From an uncultured bacterium (lineage in GTDB: Bacteria > Pseudomonadota > Alphaproteobacteria > Sphingomonadales > Sphingomonadaceae): a stretch of DNA of 64,000 bases. Made by a program: the position numbers and the translations under genes. The stretch covers positions 49,540 through 113,539 of the forward strand of contig CALOGB020000119.1 of assembly GCA_942636505.2 (NCBI GenBank), written 5' to 3'. The number at the start of each line of letters is the position of its first letter. The first letter of the stretch is position 1. The notes under the pieces were generated by a model. It was not told the origin of the DNA. It searched no databases and saw nothing but the letters and a program-made list of their open reading frames with translations. This document shows positions 1-9,103 of this stretch, piece by piece.

Positions 1-1
1 G

Positions 2-181
2 CCCGACCGGAAGACCGGCGAGATCGCCGGTTGCCTAGTTCTCCACACCCTGCCCTTCGAGGCGCTGAACGCGAATCGTACCGCGGAACTCGCCGAGATC
101 GCCGCCTGGTTGACGCCCCTGCTCGCCGAACTACCGCAGGCGGCACGGCAACCGGTGAGATCCGCCGGGCTGGTCGCGTGA
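2..181 (+). CDS. C-terminal end of a PelD-like protein (5' end outside window)
   Basis: The reading frame is open from the left edge to TGA at 179-181 and gives about 59 residues. It reads like the last strand and helix of a GAF domain (a 'CLVLHTLPFEAL' strand, then an amphipathic helix 'AELAEIAAWLTPLLAEL'). It ends in a GTGA overlap with pelE, the place pelD holds in pel operons. PelD is the inner-membrane c-di-GMP receptor of Pel export, and in Pseudomonas it has a degenerate GGDEF domain after the GAF domain. No GGDEF follows here. Too little is visible to be certain, and the assignment rests mainly on the neighbours. Confidence 0.45.
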   Translation, partial: PDRKTGEIAGCLVLHTLPFEALNANRTAELAEIAAWLTPLLAELPQAARQPVRSAGLVA

Positions 182-1092
182 TCCTCCGCCTGATTGCGCT
201 GGCGGTCTTCGAGATGATGATCCTGGCGACGTGTCGGATGTCCGGGGTCGCGGTCGGCTGGGGCCTCACCGTGCATGCCGTAGCGAGCGCGTTCGGGTTC
301 GGCGTGTGGCTTCGCAGCGGGACTGCTGCCGGTTTTGCGCCGGCGATGCTCGGCGTGCTCGGGCCGCTCGGGCTGCTCGTGGCGCTGCCGCTCGGGCGTT
401 TATCCAGGCCCACGACGCAGCGCAGCGACGACGAGATGTTCGGCCCGGTTGCGCGCGGCTCCGCACAGCGCGGCGCGCGTCTGGCGGTCGCGCGGATGCT
501 CGACGGACGGGTTCATCATGCGACGCCCGATACGCTCAGTTCGCTGGTTACGATCATGCGTCACGGCGCGGTTGCCGAGCGGCGGCGCGCGCTGGAGACG
601 GTGGTGCGATCGTTCGAGCCGGCACTGTCGCCGTTGATCGCGCTTGCGCTGACCGACAGCGACCAGACCATCCGCGCGCTGGCGGCGGCGGCCTCGGCCC
701 GGGTCGCGGAGAACCTCGTCCTGGCACGGGCGAGGCTATCGGCACGCATTGCCGATGGCGCCGATCCGGAAGCCGCCATCAGCCTGGCGACGCTGCTCGC
801 GGATCATGCCCGCTCGGACGTGCTGCTGTCGGATTCGCAACGCCTCCACCTTCGCGAGGATGCGGTCGCGATGATGGTCGCCGCGGTCCCTTCAAAGGCG
901 GACGATCCACGGTCTGGAACGCGCGACGCGTTGATGATGGAAGCATTTTGGGCCGCGGGCGATTACGCGGCGATCGACCAGACGGCGACTGCGATCGAGG
1001 CCGCGTCGGAGCGGAACGATACGCCGATGGACGCGACACAGCGCGGCGCGACGACGCGGGCCACGTGGTGGCTGACGGGAGCGGCGGCATGA
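178..1092 (+). CDS. pelE: PelE-like membrane protein of Pel polysaccharide export
   Basis: A 304-residue protein starting at GTG 178, which overlaps the stop of the upstream gene (GTGA). The frame is open further upstream, but that part is the shadow of the preceding gene. Three hydrophobic segments (about residues 2-19, 24-45 and 52-72) are followed by a soluble alpha-helical part rich in Ala, Arg and Leu that resembles a TPR or HEAT solenoid. This matches PelE, which has N-terminal membrane helices and a cytoplasmic TPR domain and works with PelD, PelF and PelG in the inner-membrane Pel synthase/export complex. It ends in an ATGA overlap with pelF. Identification is by architecture and position between a PelD-like end and a clear PelF. 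Confidence 0.7.
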   Translation: MILRLIALAVFEMMILATCRMSGVAVGWGLTVHAVASAFGFGVWLRSGTAAGFAPAMLGVLGPLGLLVALPLGRLSRPTTQRSDDEMFGPVARGSAQRGARLAVARMLDGRVHHATPDTLSSLVTIMRHGAVAERRRALETVVRSFEPALSPLIALALTDSDQTIRALAAAASARVAENLVLARARLSARIADGADPEAAISLATLLADHARSDVLLSDSQRLHLREDAVAMMVAAVPSKADDPRSGTRDALMMEAFWAAGDYAAIDQTATAIEAASERNDTPMDATQRGATTRATWWLTGAAA

Positions 1093-2600
1093 TCCCGCTC
1101 TCGGCCCTCGCCGAAAGGTCGCGACAAGCGTCTGTCGACATACCGGACGCCGACATCTGCCTGATCGTCGAGGGCGCGTACCCCTATGTGATCGGTGGCG
1201 TGTCCGGTTGGTTGCAGGACCTGATCACGCACCTGCCGGACGTCCGGTTCGTGATCGCCGCGATCAAGCCTGGCGCCGGGCTGCTCCCGTTCCAGTTGAC
1301 GCCGCCGCCCAATGTCGTCGCGGTGGTCGAGATCGGCCTCGCGCCCGCGCCGGCCGTTCCGCGCGCCATTCCGGACCGGATCGCAGTGCCGATCGCCGAT
1401 GCGCTGGTCGCGTTCGTCGCGACCGGTGGCGCAGATCGGCTCGCGACGCTGATCGACGTGATCGGCGGCAGCGCCCGGCCGCTCGCGCCCGGCGATATCC
1501 TGTCGCACCCCGCCGTCTTCGCACGGCTCCGGCGTCATTATCAGGCGATGCTGCCCAAGGCGTCCTTCCACCATTATTTCTGGGCGATGCGCGTTCTGCT
1601 GGGCGGGTTGCTCGCGGTGCTGACTACGCCACTGCCCCGCGCGAAGGCGTATCACACGATCTCGACCGGGTTCGCAGGCCTGCTCGCCGCCCGTGCCGCG
1701 CGCCAGACCGGGCGACCGGCGTTCATCACCGAGCACGGCATCTACCTGCTCGAACGCCAGATCGAAGTGATGATGGCGGACTGGATCGGCGATCAGGTCG
1801 ACACCGGGCTCGAACTGGAGCGCAGCGTCCGCGACCTTCGCGACCTGTGGGTGCGCGCGTTCACGAGCTATGCGACAGCCTGCTACGACAGCTGCGACCC
1901 GATCGTCGCGCTGTACGGCGCGAACACCGCGGTCCAGCGCCGGCTGGGCGCTGCCGCCGACCGGGTCCGCGTGATCCCCAACGGGATCGATTCGCGGCGG
2001 TTCGCGAGCCTCCCGGACCAGCGTGATCCAGCGCATCCGCTGGTTGCGCTGCTCGGCCGCGTGGTGCCGATCAAGGACGTGAAGACGTTCATCCGCGCCG
2101 CCGCGATCGCGCACGCCGAACGCCCCGATATCCGCTTCGTCGTGCTCGGCCCCGAGGACGAGGACCCGGAATATGCCGCCGAGTGCACGCGACTGGTCGA
2201 GGATCTGGCGCTGACGCCGGTCTTCCGTTTCGCCGGACGCGTACGGATCGAGGACTGGATGGCGAAGATCGACCTGCTCGTGCTCACCAGCCTGTCGGAG
2301 GCACAGCCGCTGGTGATCCTGGAGGGTGGCGCATGCGGGATCCCGGTGGTGGCACCCGACGTCGGCAGTTGCCGCGAGATGATCGAGGGGCGCGGCGGCG
2401 CGGATTCTGGCCATGGCGGCATCGTCACGCCGCTAGTCAATCCGGCAGCGACCGCGGCGGGGATCCTGGCGATCGCCGGAGATCCGTCGATGCGACTGGC
2501 GATGGGCGAAACGATGCGCGAGCGCGTGCGGCGAGATTACGACCACGACACGATTATTGGGGCGTATGCCGCCCTGTATGGATCATTGATGACGGGGTAG
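1089..2600 (+). CDS. pelF: PelF-type glycosyltransferase (GT4 family)
   Basis: A 503-residue cytosolic glycosyltransferase starting at ATG 1089 in an ATGA overlap with pelE. The N-terminal Rossmann lobe carries the PelF signature 'DICLIVEGAYPYVIGGVSGW' (residues 22-41) and a conserved EHGIYLLER stretch. The C-terminal lobe has 'GRVVPIKDVKTFI' and the GT4 donor-binding pattern 'SEAQPLVILEGGACGIPVV', with the two glutamates of the E-x7-E motif. PelF uses UDP-sugars (UDP-GlcNAc in Pseudomonas) to build the Pel chain. Length agrees with the family. PelG, the usual next gene, does not follow; an unrelated small P-loop gene does. Confidence 0.9.
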   Translation: MIPLSALAERSRQASVDIPDADICLIVEGAYPYVIGGVSGWLQDLITHLPDVRFVIAAIKPGAGLLPFQLTPPPNVVAVVEIGLAPAPAVPRAIPDRIAVPIADALVAFVATGGADRLATLIDVIGGSARPLAPGDILSHPAVFARLRRHYQAMLPKASFHHYFWAMRVLLGGLLAVLTTPLPRAKAYHTISTGFAGLLAARAARQTGRPAFITEHGIYLLERQIEVMMADWIGDQVDTGLELERSVRDLRDLWVRAFTSYATACYDSCDPIVALYGANTAVQRRLGAAADRVRVIPNGIDSRRFASLPDQRDPAHPLVALLGRVVPIKDVKTFIRAAAIAHAERPDIRFVVLGPEDEDPEYAAECTRLVEDLALTPVFRFAGRVRIEDWMAKIDLLVLTSLSEAQPLVILEGGACGIPVVAPDVGSCREMIEGRGGADSGHGGIVTPLVNPAATAAGILAIAGDPSMRLAMGETMRERVRRDYDHDTIIGAYAALYGSLMTG

Positions 2601-2651
2601 GACCGGTCGTGCTGTTGCCGCACGATCCGTGATCGGCGTAGAAAACGGGTG

Positions 2652-3179
2652 ATGACGCTCGACGATCTCGGCCCTCGCCTGTGCATCCTTGGGCCATCGA
2701 ACAGCGGGAAGTCGACGCTGGCAGCCGCGATCGCAAGGGGACGCGGCCTGCCCGCCATCCATCTCGACCAGCTTCACCACCAGCCGAATACCGACTGGGA
2801 ACCGCGCCCGCACGACGAGTTCCTTGCGTTGCACGATCACGCCATCGCCGGTCCCCGCTGGGTCATGGACGGCAATTATTCGCGGTGCCTGTCGCAGCGT
2901 CTCGGACGGGCGACGGGCGTTATACTTCTCGAAGCGCCGACGATGACCAGCCTCCTGCGCTATCTCCGGCGATCCTGGTTCGACCGAACGAGGCACGGAG
3001 CACTCGACGGCGGCAGCGACCGGGTCACATGGGCGATGATCCGACACATCGCGGTCACGACACCCGCCAACCGCAGGCGGTACGCGGCGCTATTCGACCA
3101 GATCGTCCTGCCGAAACTCATGCTGTTGACCACGCGCGACTTGGCGCGATTCTACCGTGCCGAAGGACTCGAGCGATAG
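2652..3179 (+). CDS. P-loop kinase-like protein (DNA topology modulation/FlaR family)
   Basis: A 175-residue soluble protein. The Walker A motif 'GPSNSGKST' is at about residues 12-20, followed by an 'IHLDQL' motif and a 'WVMDGNYS' motif typical of the adenylate-kinase-like FlaR or topology-modulation proteins. These proteins bind ATP, and their true substrate is mostly unknown. ATG 2652 is preceded directly by an in-frame GTG, so the start could be three bases earlier. It lies 51 bp after pelF on the same strand and may be co-transcribed, but nothing in it suggests a role in Pel synthesis. Confidence 0.7.
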   Translation: MTLDDLGPRLCILGPSNSGKSTLAAAIARGRGLPAIHLDQLHHQPNTDWEPRPHDEFLALHDHAIAGPRWVMDGNYSRCLSQRLGRATGVILLEAPTMTSLLRYLRRSWFDRTRHGALDGGSDRVTWAMIRHIAVTTPANRRRYAALFDQIVLPKLMLLTTRDLARFYRAEGLER

Positions 3180-3224
3180 TTGCAGTCGCGTGGGCCGCGT
3201 GACGGACAGAGGGCAATTGAAGCG

Positions 3225-4826
3225 TTAAGTCCCACCCGTCACGATCGTGTCACTCAGGTCGCCGATCGCCGGGCCTGCCAGAATGGGAACGCTCGTGATC
3301 GGCAAGGCCGTGCCCACCGGTCCGGGCAACGCCTGGACGAGCGCCGGCCTGATCCTCGCATCGGTCGCGGGCGCGAGCTGCGGTGCAGGTCGGGCCGCCG
3401 CACTCGGAACCTGCGCGCGATCGATCGGCGCCAAGACCGGATCGAACGGCCCGAACGTCTTGGCCCGCACGCGCCGCGTGTTCTGCGCCGGGTCGTAGCT
3501 CGGCACGCCCTGATCGATTGCCGCCGCCTGCAATCGCCCGAGCGTCGCGAGCAGGCGCGCCTCCGCGGCATAGGCGCCGTAGGTCGCGTTGACGAAGACG
3601 AGTTGCGCGGTCAGCAGCCGCTGTTCCGAGTCCAGCACTTCGAAATTCGAGCGAAACCCTTCCGCGAAGCCGCGCTGGACGCCGGTGAGCGCGGACTCCG
3701 CGGCCTCGGTCGCGAGCTGGCCTGCCACCATCTGCTCGCCGCCTGCCACCGCCTGGTTCCAGGCGTTCTGCGCGTTGGAGAGCGCCGCACGCCGGGCCGT
3801 TTCCACCTCGAAACCGAGTTGCTGGCGTTCGGCGACCGCGGCGCGGACGCGCGATCCGATCACGCCGCCGGTCAGCAGCGGCATCGTCAGCGTGACTCCG
3901 CCGGTCGCCTGCGCGCCGGCATCGCGCAGGCGGTAGGAATACGGACTCGCATAGCCATAGCTGCCCGACAGCGCGACGATCGGCGCGCGTTCGGCACGTT
4001 GTGCAGCGATCCGCGCGTCGCCAGCCTTGGTGGCGAGGATCGCCTGCCACAGGCTCGGGCTCTCCTTCTCGACCACCGCGAAGGCCGCGTCGAGCGAGCG
4101 CGGCAGGCCGGGCAGTGTCGGCGGCACGAGCAACGTGCCCGGATTGCGTCCGACCACCGCCGCAAACCGCCCCCGGCTCGCCTGGAGATTGACGGTCGCC
4201 TGCGCCAGTTGCGCGCGGATGATCTCGCGTTGCGCCTGCGCCTGCGCGATATCGGTGCGCGTCAGGTCGCCGCCGCGTTCGCGCGCGATCGCCTGCGTGA
4301 CCTGACGCCCGTAGGAGTCGAGTGAGCGTTGCTGGATCGCCACCAGCGCCTGGTCGCGCCGCACCGACACGAACGCATCGACGACTTCGAGCAGGATCGC
4401 GTTCTCCGCCTCGCGCAGCCGTTCGCGTCCTGCGAGCACGGTCGCCTCGGCTGCGGACACCTGCGCCGCGGTGCGCCCGCCGTTGAGCAGGATCTGCGAC
4501 GCGGTCAGCGAGGCGCCGACCATCCGCCCCCGTGCCGTATCGAAATCGCCGAGCAGGCCGCGCTGGTCCTGCGACTGGTATTGCAGTGTCATGTTGACGC
4601 CCGCGCTAAGCCGGTATGCCGCGCCGGCTTGGACGATCTGCTCGTCCAGCGCGCGGAGTTGCGCGCGCTGCCCTTCCAGCGAGGGATTGCTGCGATAGGC
4701 GTCGGCGATCGCCTGCCCCAGTGTTTCGGAGGCGGCAGGCTGCGCGTCCGGTGTCCTCTGGGCGACTGCAGATGCCGCGGGCAGCACCAGCATGGCAGCG
4801 GCGAGGCGAAGGATATCAGCGTTCAT
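3225..4826 (-). CDS. TolC-family outer membrane channel of a type I secretion system
   Basis: A 533-residue precursor with a signal peptide cleaved after 'AAASAVAQ' (about residue 23). The body shows the TolC/OEP duplication: two long coiled-coil halves with the 'ALDEQIVQAGAAYRL' and 'TASQILLNGGRTAAQV' segments and a final 'AEARLLATLGRL' helix. A Pro/Ala-rich tail of about 80 residues follows the helical body. It is the last gene of a minus-strand operon, and its start overlaps the end of the adaptor gene by 11 bases. It would form the outer-membrane exit duct for the substrate of the neighbouring ABC protein. Confidence 0.9.
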   Translation of the reverse strand: MNADILRLAAAMLVLPAASAVAQRTPDAQPAASETLGQAIADAYRSNPSLEGQRAQLRALDEQIVQAGAAYRLSAGVNMTLQYQSQDQRGLLGDFDTARGRMVGASLTASQILLNGGRTAAQVSAAEATVLAGRERLREAENAILLEVVDAFVSVRRDQALVAIQQRSLDSYGRQVTQAIARERGGDLTRTDIAQAQAQREIIRAQLAQATVNLQASRGRFAAVVGRNPGTLLVPPTLPGLPRSLDAAFAVVEKESPSLWQAILATKAGDARIAAQRAERAPIVALSGSYGYASPYSYRLRDAGAQATGGVTLTMPLLTGGVIGSRVRAAVAERQQLGFEVETARRAALSNAQNAWNQAVAGGEQMVAGQLATEAAESALTGVQRGFAEGFRSNFEVLDSEQRLLTAQLVFVNATYGAYAAEARLLATLGRLQAAAIDQGVPSYDPAQNTRRVRAKTFGPFDPVLAPIDRAQVPSAAARPAPQLAPATDARIRPALVQALPGPVGTALPITSVPILAGPAIGDLSDTIVTGGT

Positions 4827-6189
4827 GGAGCGACCGTGAAAAAGCCTCGGTCAACGGATCGAGGAGATAGTCGAGTGCGGTGCGCGACCGCAGCTTGACG
4901 AGGACGGTGACCGGTACGCCCGCGCGGATACCGGTATCGCGACCGCGCACCGCTTCGATCTTGGCGATCTGGTCGCGCGGCACGGTGATCTCGGCGCTGA
5001 AATAACTGTGCCCGGTCTGCTCGTCGCGGAGTGAATCCGCGGAGACCGTGCGGACCGTGCCGAGCAGGATCGGCAGGTCGCGTTGGTGCAGCGACAGGAA
5101 CTTCACCTCCGCCTCGCGACCGGCGAACACGCCGTCGATGTCGCCCGGCGAGAAGTTCGCGCGCACGACCAGCGGGGCGGCGTCCGGAACGATGTCGAGG
5201 ATCGCCTGCCCCGGCTGAATCACACCCCCCACCGAGAAGACACGCAATCCGACGACGCGGCCCGCCACCGGCGCGCGAATGATCGTCCGCGCCAGTTGCT
5301 CGCGCGCGGCGGCGAATTTGGGCATCACTTCGTTCAACTGGAACTGCGTGTCGCGCAGCAACGTGGCGCTGTCCTCGACATATTTGCGGCGGGTTTGGAC
5401 GCCCTCCGCGCGCGTCTGGCCGATCTGTTCGCGCGCCGCCGCCGAGCGCGAGACATAGTCGGCGTCGGTCCCTTCGAGCTGCTGGATCGAGCGCTCGATC
5501 GCCCGCACCGTGTTGCGCGAGACATAGCCCTGATCGGCGAGCGTACGCGTGCTCTCGAGCTGTTGGCGGAGCGAGGCGCGCTGGCGGGCGGTCGCCTGTG
5601 CCTGTGCGTTGAAGCCGGTCGTCTGCTGCGCGACGGCCGCCGCCTGCTGGCGGAGCACCGCGCCGTTTGCCGCCAGCGCAGCCGACCGCGCGGTGCGTTG
5701 CGCGATCTGGAGCGACTTCGCCCGCTCGACCAGCCGCAGGTCATCGCCCTGCGCGGACGCGAACTCGGCGGGCCAGACGATCGCGCCACCGCGAACGTCC
5801 GCTTCGAGCCGCGCGCGTTGCGCCTGGAGGTCGATGACACTGGCCGCCAGCGCGCGTTCGCTCGCGGTGACTTCCGCACCTTCGAGCCGGAACAGGACGT
5901 CCCCCGCGCGGACGTGTTGCCCATCCCGCGCAGCCATCGCCGCGACGATCCCGCCCTCTCGGTGCTGGACGGTCTGGCGATTGCCCGCGACGACCACCTG
6001 CCCGTCGCCCGCCGCTGCCGCATCGAGCCGCGCGAACGCTGCCCAGCCGAGCCCAACGACGAAGAAAAGGATCGCGACCAGTCCGCCGATCAGGATCGCG
6101 TGACGCGGAGAATCGTCGAGGCGGAGGCGATCGCCGAGGCTCGCACCACCAGCGGCGGGGACCGGACTGGCCAGTTCGGCGGGGATCAT
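4816..6189 (-). CDS. HlyD/PrsE-family type I secretion adaptor
   Basis: A 457-residue periplasmic adaptor. It has a short cytosolic N-terminus, one membrane helix (about residues 32-54), a biotinyl-lipoyl-like half motif ('VVVAGNRQTVQHREGGIV'), a long coiled-coil hairpin and the HlyD signature region near 'APVAGRVVGLRVFSVGGVIQPGQ'. It links the inner-membrane ABC protein to the TolC channel. The start overlaps the ABC gene stop by four bases (ATGA), so the three genes are translationally coupled. The order ABC, adaptor, channel is the standard PrsDE/LapBC-like arrangement for RTX proteins. Confidence 0.92.
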   Translation of the reverse strand: MIPAELASPVPAAGGASLGDRLRLDDSPRHAILIGGLVAILFFVVGLGWAAFARLDAAAAGDGQVVVAGNRQTVQHREGGIVAAMAARDGQHVRAGDVLFRLEGAEVTASERALAASVIDLQAQRARLEADVRGGAIVWPAEFASAQGDDLRLVERAKSLQIAQRTARSAALAANGAVLRQQAAAVAQQTTGFNAQAQATARQRASLRQQLESTRTLADQGYVSRNTVRAIERSIQQLEGTDADYVSRSAAAREQIGQTRAEGVQTRRKYVEDSATLLRDTQFQLNEVMPKFAAAREQLARTIIRAPVAGRVVGLRVFSVGGVIQPGQAILDIVPDAAPLVVRANFSPGDIDGVFAGREAEVKFLSLHQRDLPILLGTVRTVSADSLRDEQTGHSYFSAEITVPRDQIAKIEAVRGRDTGIRAGVPVTVLVKLRSRTALDYLLDPLTEAFSRSLHER

Positions 6190-7943
6190 CGTGCACCTCC
6201 GGTCGCCGTCGTGGACGCGACGTTGGCGGGACGCACCACCTTTGCCCGCTCGTCAAACAACTGGATCGTGCCGCCGCGCAAAACCATGATCTTGTCGACC
6301 GCTTGCAGAAGCCCGGTCCGGTGCGTCGACACGATCACCGTCGCACCGCGCGCGCGCAGTGCTGCCAACGTCGTCACCAGCCGTGCTTCGCCGTCGCTGT
6401 CGAGATGCGCGTTGGGTTCGTCGAGGAACAGGATCGTCGGCGTGCCGAACAGCGCGCGCGCCAGCGCGACCGACTGGTTCTGCCCCGCCGACAGCCCCGA
6501 TCCGTCCGCCATGCTCAGCATCGTCGCATAGCCATTGGGCAGGCCCAGGATCACCTCGTGCGCGCCCGCCGCCTGCGCCGCCTCGACCACCGCGGCGTCG
6601 AGTTGCTCGCTCTCGCCCGCCAGCACCGACTGGAAGCGCGAGATGTTGGTGTGGACCGAGGTCGGGAACAGCGACGGCGATTGCGGCATGTAACCGACAT
6701 GGCGGCCGAGCTGTTCGCGGTTCCAGTCCGCCAGGCTCGCGCCGTCGATCCGCACTTCGCCGGTGTCCGGTGACAACGCCCCCGACAGGACGCGCAGCAA
6801 GGTCGACTTGCCCGCCCCGCTCGGCCCGACCAGCGCGACGATCTCACCGGGCTCGACCGCAAAACTGATATCCGTCAGCAGCGCCCGGTCGCTACCCTCT
6901 GCGCGTACGGTGATGCCGCGGACGTCGATCCGGCCGACCGGCGCGGGGAGCGTCGTCGCGTCGATCGCCGGCCCCGGCATCGCGCAGAACGCATCGAGAT
7001 CGCGGTAGGCGTTGCGCGCGGCGGCGAGCGGCTTCATCGCGCCAAGGATCTGTTCGACAGGCTGGAGCGCACGCCCCAGCAACAGCGAGGCGGCGAAGAT
7101 CGCACCACCCGAGATATCCTGCCGGATCGCCAGCAACGCGCCGAGCGCCAGCGCCAACGATTGCAGCAGCAGGCGGAGGAACTTGGTGATCGCGAGAAAC
7201 TGCCCCGATGTCCCCGCGAGCGCAGACTGACGGCGGACGAGCTCGGCACGCTCGAGCAGATGCCGGGTAATTAGCGCATTACGCATTCCCATTACCCGCG
7301 CGACCTCCGATCCGTGAATCGACACGTCCTGTTCGCGTGTTGCGAGGACCGCACGCGCCTGCGTGTCGCGCGCCGCCCCCGCGGTCACCCGGTCACTGAG
7401 GATCGCGATCCCGCCGAGCAGCAGCGCGCTGACCAGCGCCAGCACGCCGATCCACGGATGCAGCAGGAACGCGATGCCGATATAGATCGGTGCCCAGGGC
7501 GCATCGAACAGCGCAATGATCGTCGGCCCGGTCAGCGTGCCCCGCACCGTATCGAAATCGCGCATCGCCTGGCTGCGCTGACCGGCCGTCGCGCCGTCGG
7601 TGCCCAGGATCCGCAGCAATATCCCCGGCGCCGCCCGACGCTCCAGCCGCATGCTCGCACGCAGTAGCAACCGCATCCGGACGGCATCTAGGATCGCGAA
7701 CACGATCAGCGCGAGGACGAGGATCAGCGTGAGCAGTAACAGCGTCGCGCCACCGCGCGTCGGTACCACGCGATCATACACCTGCAGCATGAAGATCGAC
7801 GGCACGAGGTACAGGACGTTCACCAGCCCGGAGAAAATCGCCGCGAACGCCAGATGGCGTCGACAGCCTCGGACTGCGCCAGCCAGGGCATTCTGGCGGC
7901 GACTGGCATTTGCCGTCGCAGGCGCTGAAGATAACGTCGGCAT
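6186..7943 (-). CDS. Type I secretion system permease/ATPase (PrsD/LapB-like)
   Basis: A 585-residue half-transporter with an N-terminal six-helix membrane domain and a C-terminal ATPase domain. Walker A is 'GPSGAGKST', Walker B 'TILFLDEPNAHLD', and the switch histidine lies in 'VIVSTHRTG'. The signature motif is 'LSAGQ' instead of LSGGQ, as is common in this subfamily. No N-terminal C39 peptidase or CLD domain is present, so the substrate is expected to have an uncleaved C-terminal signal, as RTX proteins do. It is the first gene of the three-gene minus-strand operon. No RTX-type substrate gene is found in the window. Confidence 0.93.
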   Translation of the reverse strand: MPTLSSAPATANASRRQNALAGAVRGCRRHLAFAAIFSGLVNVLYLVPSIFMLQVYDRVVPTRGGATLLLLTLILVLALIVFAILDAVRMRLLLRASMRLERRAAPGILLRILGTDGATAGQRSQAMRDFDTVRGTLTGPTIIALFDAPWAPIYIGIAFLLHPWIGVLALVSALLLGGIAILSDRVTAGAARDTQARAVLATREQDVSIHGSEVARVMGMRNALITRHLLERAELVRRQSALAGTSGQFLAITKFLRLLLQSLALALGALLAIRQDISGGAIFAASLLLGRALQPVEQILGAMKPLAAARNAYRDLDAFCAMPGPAIDATTLPAPVGRIDVRGITVRAEGSDRALLTDISFAVEPGEIVALVGPSGAGKSTLLRVLSGALSPDTGEVRIDGASLADWNREQLGRHVGYMPQSPSLFPTSVHTNISRFQSVLAGESEQLDAAVVEAAQAAGAHEVILGLPNGYATMLSMADGSGLSAGQNQSVALARALFGTPTILFLDEPNAHLDSDGEARLVTTLAALRARGATVIVSTHRTGLLQAVDKIMVLRGGTIQLFDERAKVVRPANVASTTATGGAR

Positions 7944-8066
7944 AACGGCTATCTAGCCGCGAAAGGTTAAACGAACGGTTTCTCCGGTACTTGCGACCGT
8001 CAGAACGCTGCACATGCCGATTGGTCTATGGCTGGCAAAGCGCGGTCGCGAGCGATACTGCGCTGT

Positions 8067-8101
8067 CGCTGACGTAATCCGCTTCGACAATTACGTCAGC
8101 G
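8067..8101. repeat. Perfect 12-bp inverted repeat upstream of the type I secretion operon
   Basis: The arms CGCTGACGTAAT (8067-8078) and ATTACGTCAGCG (8090-8101) are exact reverse complements around an 11-base spacer. The dyad lies 124-158 bases upstream of the ABC gene start (7943). The spacing puts the two TGACGTA halves 22 bases apart, about two helical turns, so a dimeric or tetrameric DNA-binding protein is the likely reader. No T-run follows, so a terminator is less likely. Confidence 0.6.
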
Positions 8102-8872
8102 GCGGCGTGCAACCTGGTCGACGGTGATGGCGGAGCGGCATCAATCCGAAAGGCTACCCTTCTACCGATCTGTCTGCGTCCAGTTCAAAAGGGGCTTCTC
8201 TAATAAGTTATCACTTACCACGGCCGAAATTACTCTGCCGACCGGCGTTCCGACCATAGCAGTGGAAACATGTTTGAACCGATCCTCACGTTTCTCGATG
8301 ACGCTAGCGGACAAAACGGGGCAAATCTACACCCTCGAAAAGCGGGATGGCTTTGCCTATTCTCCGGGAATGACGCGTGCTCTTATCTACATGCATACGG
8401 CTGTTAGTCCGGCCGCTTCTGCCCAAACACGTCCCCCCCAATCGATTTCGCGCCGACAGCAGCTGCCAGACCTAGCTTGAAAACTCCGTGACCCCCGCAC
8501 ACTCTGGGCAATCGGCCGCGGGGGCAACGGCCTCGGCGTCCCGCGCACGCGCTTACTGATCCTCGACGGCGCCGCCGACCGCAACTGGTTCAAGCGCTGG
8601 GTCCGGCGGCAACAGCGTCCTTCTCGGGTAGGAAACGACCAAGGCTTCTTCACGCCGCGAACCATAGCTCTGCTGCTAGCCGTCGCGCCTTGTGGCGGGG
8701 GACCTACTTTTGGTCGTTCATGAACCGTTTGAAACTCCCGACATTGAGACATTCGTCGATCGTCAGATTTAGGCCCCAGAACACCTGTCCCGCAAAGGTG
8801 TCACCCAAAGGACGCCGTCCACTAGCACACCAAATCCGCCAATTTGCGTCTCCTACCAGCCTTGGCGGGAGC

Positions 8873-9103
8873 CTACCACTGCCGGTACCGCCGGCAGCGT
8901 GAGGCTCGTAGATCCGCTATCGGGGTGCGAAGTCGCGGGCGGGAACCTGAAATTTTCGAGACGTATCCCTTCGGTTTCCCTAGCTCGAAGCCCATAATGT
9001 CGAAGTCTAGAGTGTAGGACGCGAAAGCTCCGAGTACATCCTGGCCGATCGCGCCCAACCTTTTCTCCTTCCTGCCTGCTGGCGGATCGAGAGCGATGGT
9101 GAT
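8873..9103 (-). pseudogene. Relic of an aspartic (retropepsin-like) protease
   Basis: One minus-strand frame reads 'GAIGQDVLGAFASYTLDFD' near 9055-9000, which resembles the conserved C-terminal 'G-x-D-x-L-x-x-F-x-x-x-x-D' strand of exported aspartyl proteases. The frame is closed upstream by a stop at 9104-9106. No catalytic DTG motif can be read before it in any frame, and the sequence loses similarity after about 40 residues. A complete retropepsin gene lies 0.8 kb away on the same strand, but the two are of different subtype. Confidence 0.3.

Noticed and set aside
963..2414. Long antisense open frame opposite pelF; similar long antisense frames lie opposite the secretion (5083-6531), carboxylase (31109-32971) and allophanate hydrolase (32953-34443) genes
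   Set aside because: They mirror well-identified genes, consist of Arg/Ala/Gly-rich sequence without domains, and are expected by-products of high-GC codon use.
8124..8480. 118-codon frame as a possible PilZ-like small protein
   Set aside because: A charged start is vaguely reminiscent, but the RxxxR and DxSxxG motifs of PilZ are missing and there is no ribosome-binding site.
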